Assembly (NCBI GenBank): GCA_013400975.1
Contig: WBMZ01003282.1
Span: forward strand, 17,552 to 81,551
Direction of reading: 5' to 3'
Length of the DNA: 64,000 nt
Source: Atrichornis clamosus
Lineage: Eukaryota; Chordata; Aves; Passeriformes; Menuridae
Positions 46,333 through 64,000 of this stretch are shown here, piece after piece. The first letter of the stretch is position 1. Each line of letters starts with the position of its first letter. Below the pieces are notes generated by a model. That model did not search any database and was not told the DNA's origin. It saw only the letters and a program-made list of their open reading frames with translations. The translations under genes were made by a program, and so were the position numbers.

Positions 46333-49300
46333 AATGTTCACCTCAATGAGGAAGACTGGGGAAGCTTAAGGCCATTCAAATTTTGATTTAGTATTGGGAT
46401 ATTTCCTCTTGTAGGTGCATATACTCGACAGATTCCCATGGGGGTTTTTTGTGTCTCCTTTTCCAAGCAGTGAACTACTTTATTGTTCAGCAGACCCTAT
46501 AGGTTTCATGTCATGACCTCAGCTTTCTGTCAGGAGTGTAAAGAAGAAAGAAGCCCATGCTTTTATGTTAAAGGATTATTTTTTCTTTAAGGCAGTGGTG
46601 TAAAGCTGTATGAAAATGATTCATCTCCATTATTAAAGAATTGAGTAAAACTAGTTTATTTTTTACTGGATCTCGGTGTGTTTTAAAGGAGTGATCCTAG
46701 TGCTAGAGTAAAATCCTTCACTTCAACAGTTGTAAAAATGCAGCTCTGACAGAAGTCTGACACCCTTCTGATATCAGCCCTACTTTTCCAGGCTGTAGCT
46801 CTGTGTCCTTTGGATGGGTGAACTTTGAATCAGGAGCATTTCTCTGCTGAGTGTCTGAATGGCAAAGCATCACTCACCCACTCATGATGAAGCATTTGGG
46901 ATGTAGTCTTGTTTTAACTTGCAAAGGACTTGTGTGGACGTGGTGTCAGCCCAGCTCCGTGGGCCAATTCCTTTCTTCAGAGCAGACCTCAGCACCTGTG
47001 CCGTGCACGAGCCGTGTCCTGGGCGCTGGAGAGCATCCATGCACATCCCTCTGCTGGGGGAAGCGGGAGCAGACACGTTTGCCAAGGGCTGCCTTCGTGT
47101 TCTCACCTCGGGTTTCAAATGCAGTTGAGCTGAAACAGCAGTGTGTTGTCACCGACGTGGACAAGCCTTTTCTCTGTCCTGCCTTCCCATTCCTTTTTTT
47201 TTCCTGGCTTTTCCCCATCTGAAAACAGTTATAATAAAAGGACACCAAAGCTGCATTTTTATATGATTTACCAAACATTTTTCCAGCTCTTCTTGGGTTG
47301 TTTTTCCTATTGTGAATACTTATCCATCTTAATGGAATTACTGTCTTTTGTCTCTGTTTAAGACATGTAAGTATGATATTTTACAAATAATTGTCTCCTT
47401 TGTGGGGAGTAGGGATAGTTAGTGTGTCTAGCCTTCCTCTGCCCAGAAAGCTCACAGTAGCTGGAGGTATCACATGAAAAGAAGATCACATGTAATGAAC
47501 AAATTAAATTAAAAGTTCTTTGTTGCGTGTTCTGCTTTGCAGTGTTGAAAAATAGAGCTGCTCTGAAATTTTCACTGGGTTTTTATTATAGCCTCATTCC
47601 TCATTTGGGCTGTGTTACGAGCAGCCGAGTGTGTGCACAACAGGGTAAAGTCTGCGGGAGGCGAACGGGCAGTGCAAGTGCCAGCCACATTCAGAAGGAA
47701 AAGATAAATGGAAAACTAAGAATAGCTTTGCCCATTTTCAGGGAGGAACCTTCCATCTGGTGAGGCCATTACTAGCTCACCACAGTGCCTCAGCAGGTGA
47801 TATCTTCTGTCCTTGCTTTGGAAGTTCAAATTCCCCTGTGCCTCCAAATCGTGATGCTATGCAGAAACAGAGAACAGGTGTGTGCCACAGAAGGGTGGAT
47901 GGACCTGTAACAGAGACATCAACGTCAGTGCTTCTGCCTGGTGTGTTTCTGTAAGCTGTCCTGGCCTTGGGTTGCCATTTTGAGCACTTGCTTTCAGACA
48001 TGTGGAACCTGAGGTAACCAGCAGTGCAGGGATGACTCTGAGATTACCTCGATCTTATATAAATGCCCCGATTGTGGGGGGTGGTGGTTGTTCCCCCTGC
48101 CCCTCGCAGGGCAGTGGGGCTGGCATCCTCACCACTTGTGGCAAACCAGCTCTAGAGCAGCCTGGCTGTGCCCCGCAGATGCTTGGCCCTGCATGTCCTC
48201 TGGTCCCTAAAGCATAATCGTCTTTTGTTGGGTTTTTTTGGTCTTTTTCAGTGTAGAGTTACTGCTTTCTAGCGATGAAAACACACTTTCAGTGTCCTTT
48301 TCAGCACTTCTGTTAACCAATCCCAATCTTTAAAAGAAGAGTGTACTAACAGTTGCTGCTTTCACCAGTTGGGCAGTTTATTCTTGTAATGTAGAACAGG
48401 CATGGCACTGCTTCTCTGTGTCCTGCCACTGCATGAAGTACAGTGATATTGCTACACATGTCAATAACTCAGACCATAATTAACTGCTTATTGCTTTGGG
48501 TGCCAGGAGGATGCATCCTTTACACTGCTGGCCTTTTCCATCTGAATAGCAATCAGTATTGCTCTCTGAAAAAGATCAAAGAATAGCAAGGACCTTTCCC
48601 CTCTTTATCAAAATTACAGTCAAGTCAATCAAAGATTTCTGTTTATCTACATAATTTCATATTTACATTTATATTTTTATCTGTAAAGTAGTAGTACTTT
48701 GTGAGTCTTTAGGACTTTCTTAGACTCACAGGATGCCATTTAAATACATCTTTCCAAATAGTTTCCTTCCAGAGTCCAAATGTGGGCTGCATCTGAGCTC
48801 AGCTTTAGGAAAAAGTCACTCTTTGCCAGGGAGTAAGAGACATGGAATTGAAGTCAGCGTTTTGCCCAGTGCTTATCCAGGGGTGCAGTGAATTAGCAGA
48901 AGATTTTTGTACAAGGTGGAACAGAACAAGAAAGCAGTTAACGAAATACCTCCACAGGGTGTAATTAGAAATGGGGGAGGTCATCTATATTTCACTGCAT
49001 TTCTTACTGCTTAGTCCTTCATTCACGTGTGTACAGAGTCTGGAAAACTGCTTTTATAACATGCTTTCCTTCTAACTAGTCCCTGACAGGGAGACTGACT
49101 TGAGCATATCAGAAATGGGCAGAAGAAAAAATATTAGTTTACAAGTTGTTGAATAAATAAGCACCCCTGTGGAGCCATCTGTTTTTCTGGGTGTAAAGTT
49201 ACTTACGCTGGGTAGGGCTAAGGATCTCCTGGCTTGCTTTAGGCTGGGTTGCAGAAACGAGGCTTTTGCAGGTCTGCTCTTAACAGTTTCATTGAACAAA

Positions 49301-49349
49301 GCCCCTGCAAAATCCCTGGGTTATGAAATATTTCCTCTCCGTCGGGTCC

Positions 49350-49410
49350 CAGACGAGAGATGGCATCTGCAGAGCCAGAAAAGGAAGTCCTTGCCTTATA
49401 GAGAGAGCTC
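49350..49410. repeat. Diverged 61-bp duplicate, copy 1 (ADPRHL1 promoter)
   Basis: It aligns without gaps to 50234-50294 at 47 of 61 positions. It lies about 20 bp upstream of the ADPRHL1 TATA-like box. Shared blocks include GCATCTGCA, AAGCCAG or GAGCCAG, and GAGAGCTC. Confidence 0.7.
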
Positions 49411-49431
49411 TTGGTGTGACACAATGGCTGA

Positions 49432-49437
49432 TATAAA
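49432..49437 (+). promoter_or_regulatory. TATA-like box, ADPRHL1 promoter
   Basis: TATAAA about 105 bp upstream of the ADPRHL1 ATG, in sequence without a CpG island. A start about 30 bp downstream would give a 5' UTR of about 75 nt with no upstream ATG. Confidence 0.5.
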
Positions 49438-49517
49438 GTGTCGGGGGAGCTGAGTAGAAGGCAAAGGAACAAAGGAAGATCAAGATTCGGTGGCTGTCGC
49501 TGGCAAAAGGGAAGTGA

Positions 49518-63964
<14,447 letters not shown>

Positions 63965-64000
63965 TGTCTTAGTTTGAAAAAGGAGATATCTGCCAAAGAA
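63965..64000 (+). mobile_element. Start of an ERV LTR (cut by window edge)
   Basis: The last 36 bases begin TGTCTTAGTTTGAAAAAGG and continue with ATATCTGCCAAAGAA. This closely resembles, from memory, the 5' end of an abundant songbird endogenous-retrovirus LTR (TGTCTTGGTTTGAAAG followed by GTCTGCTAAGGAA). It starts with the expected TG. Only the first bases are visible. Confidence 0.5.

Larger units (their letters stand above)
42861..49349. other. Intergenic region between DCUN1D2 and ADPRHL1
   Basis: Mostly AT-rich. It holds an AATAAA at 44710, a GC-rich patch with a CTCF-like sequence at 44225-44345, a TA run near 44800, a perfect 66-bp tandem duplication at 46201-46332, and GC-richer DNA at about 46930-47160. 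No gene is supported. The longest ATG-initiated frame is a 142-codon minus-strand ORF (45932-45504) of unknown meaning. Confidence 0.6.

Overview
The window is vertebrate nuclear DNA, almost certainly from a bird. Its genes are split into short exons with GT-AG introns. It carries several CR1 LINE fragments, a CpG-island promoter, and at the right edge 36 bases that look like the start of a songbird-type ERV LTR. No bacterial or phage features and no RNA gene were recognised.

Three protein genes are present, in an order I recall from human 13q34. (1) TMCO3 lies on the minus strand at 4083-18494, with a probable leader exon near 21.1 kb. It encodes a signal peptide, a coiled-coil region and a CPA2-type cation/proton exchanger domain. 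Eight coding exons (514 codons) are visible, and roughly the last 160 codons lie off the left edge. (2) DCUN1D2 lies on the plus strand at 21549-42387 and is complete. Seven coding exons give a 259-residue NEDD8 co-E3 whose three known cullin-contact residues are intact. (3) ADPRHL1 (ARH2) lies on the plus strand from 49539. Four exons (215 codons plus one base) are visible and the gene runs off the right edge. It is the pseudoenzyme of the ADP-ribosylhydrolase family and carries Asp-Asn where the active enzymes have Asp-Asp.

TMCO3 and DCUN1D2 are transcribed divergently from one CpG island (about 20.8-22.15 kb). The island holds a ZNF143-type element, an NRF-1 palindrome and two E2F-like sites. 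ADPRHL1 instead has a TATA-type start region with no CpG island, which fits a tissue-restricted gene. The three proteins have no evident shared pathway; their adjacency looks like inherited synteny.

The rest is intron or intergenic sequence: CR1 fragments (7.94-9.02, 19.65-19.74, 32.9-33.56 antisense, 56.2-56.65 and 59.6-60.1 kb), simple repeats, a perfect 66-bp tandem duplication (46.2 kb), a 22-bp tandem repeat (60.5 kb) and several isolated GC-rich patches. I found no undescribed system. The points most worth checking are the start-stop uORF in the TMCO3 leader, the orphan CpG patch between the TMCO3 coiled-coil and exchanger exons, and a diverged 61-bp duplication on either side of ADPRHL1 exon 1 that includes a CArG-like box.
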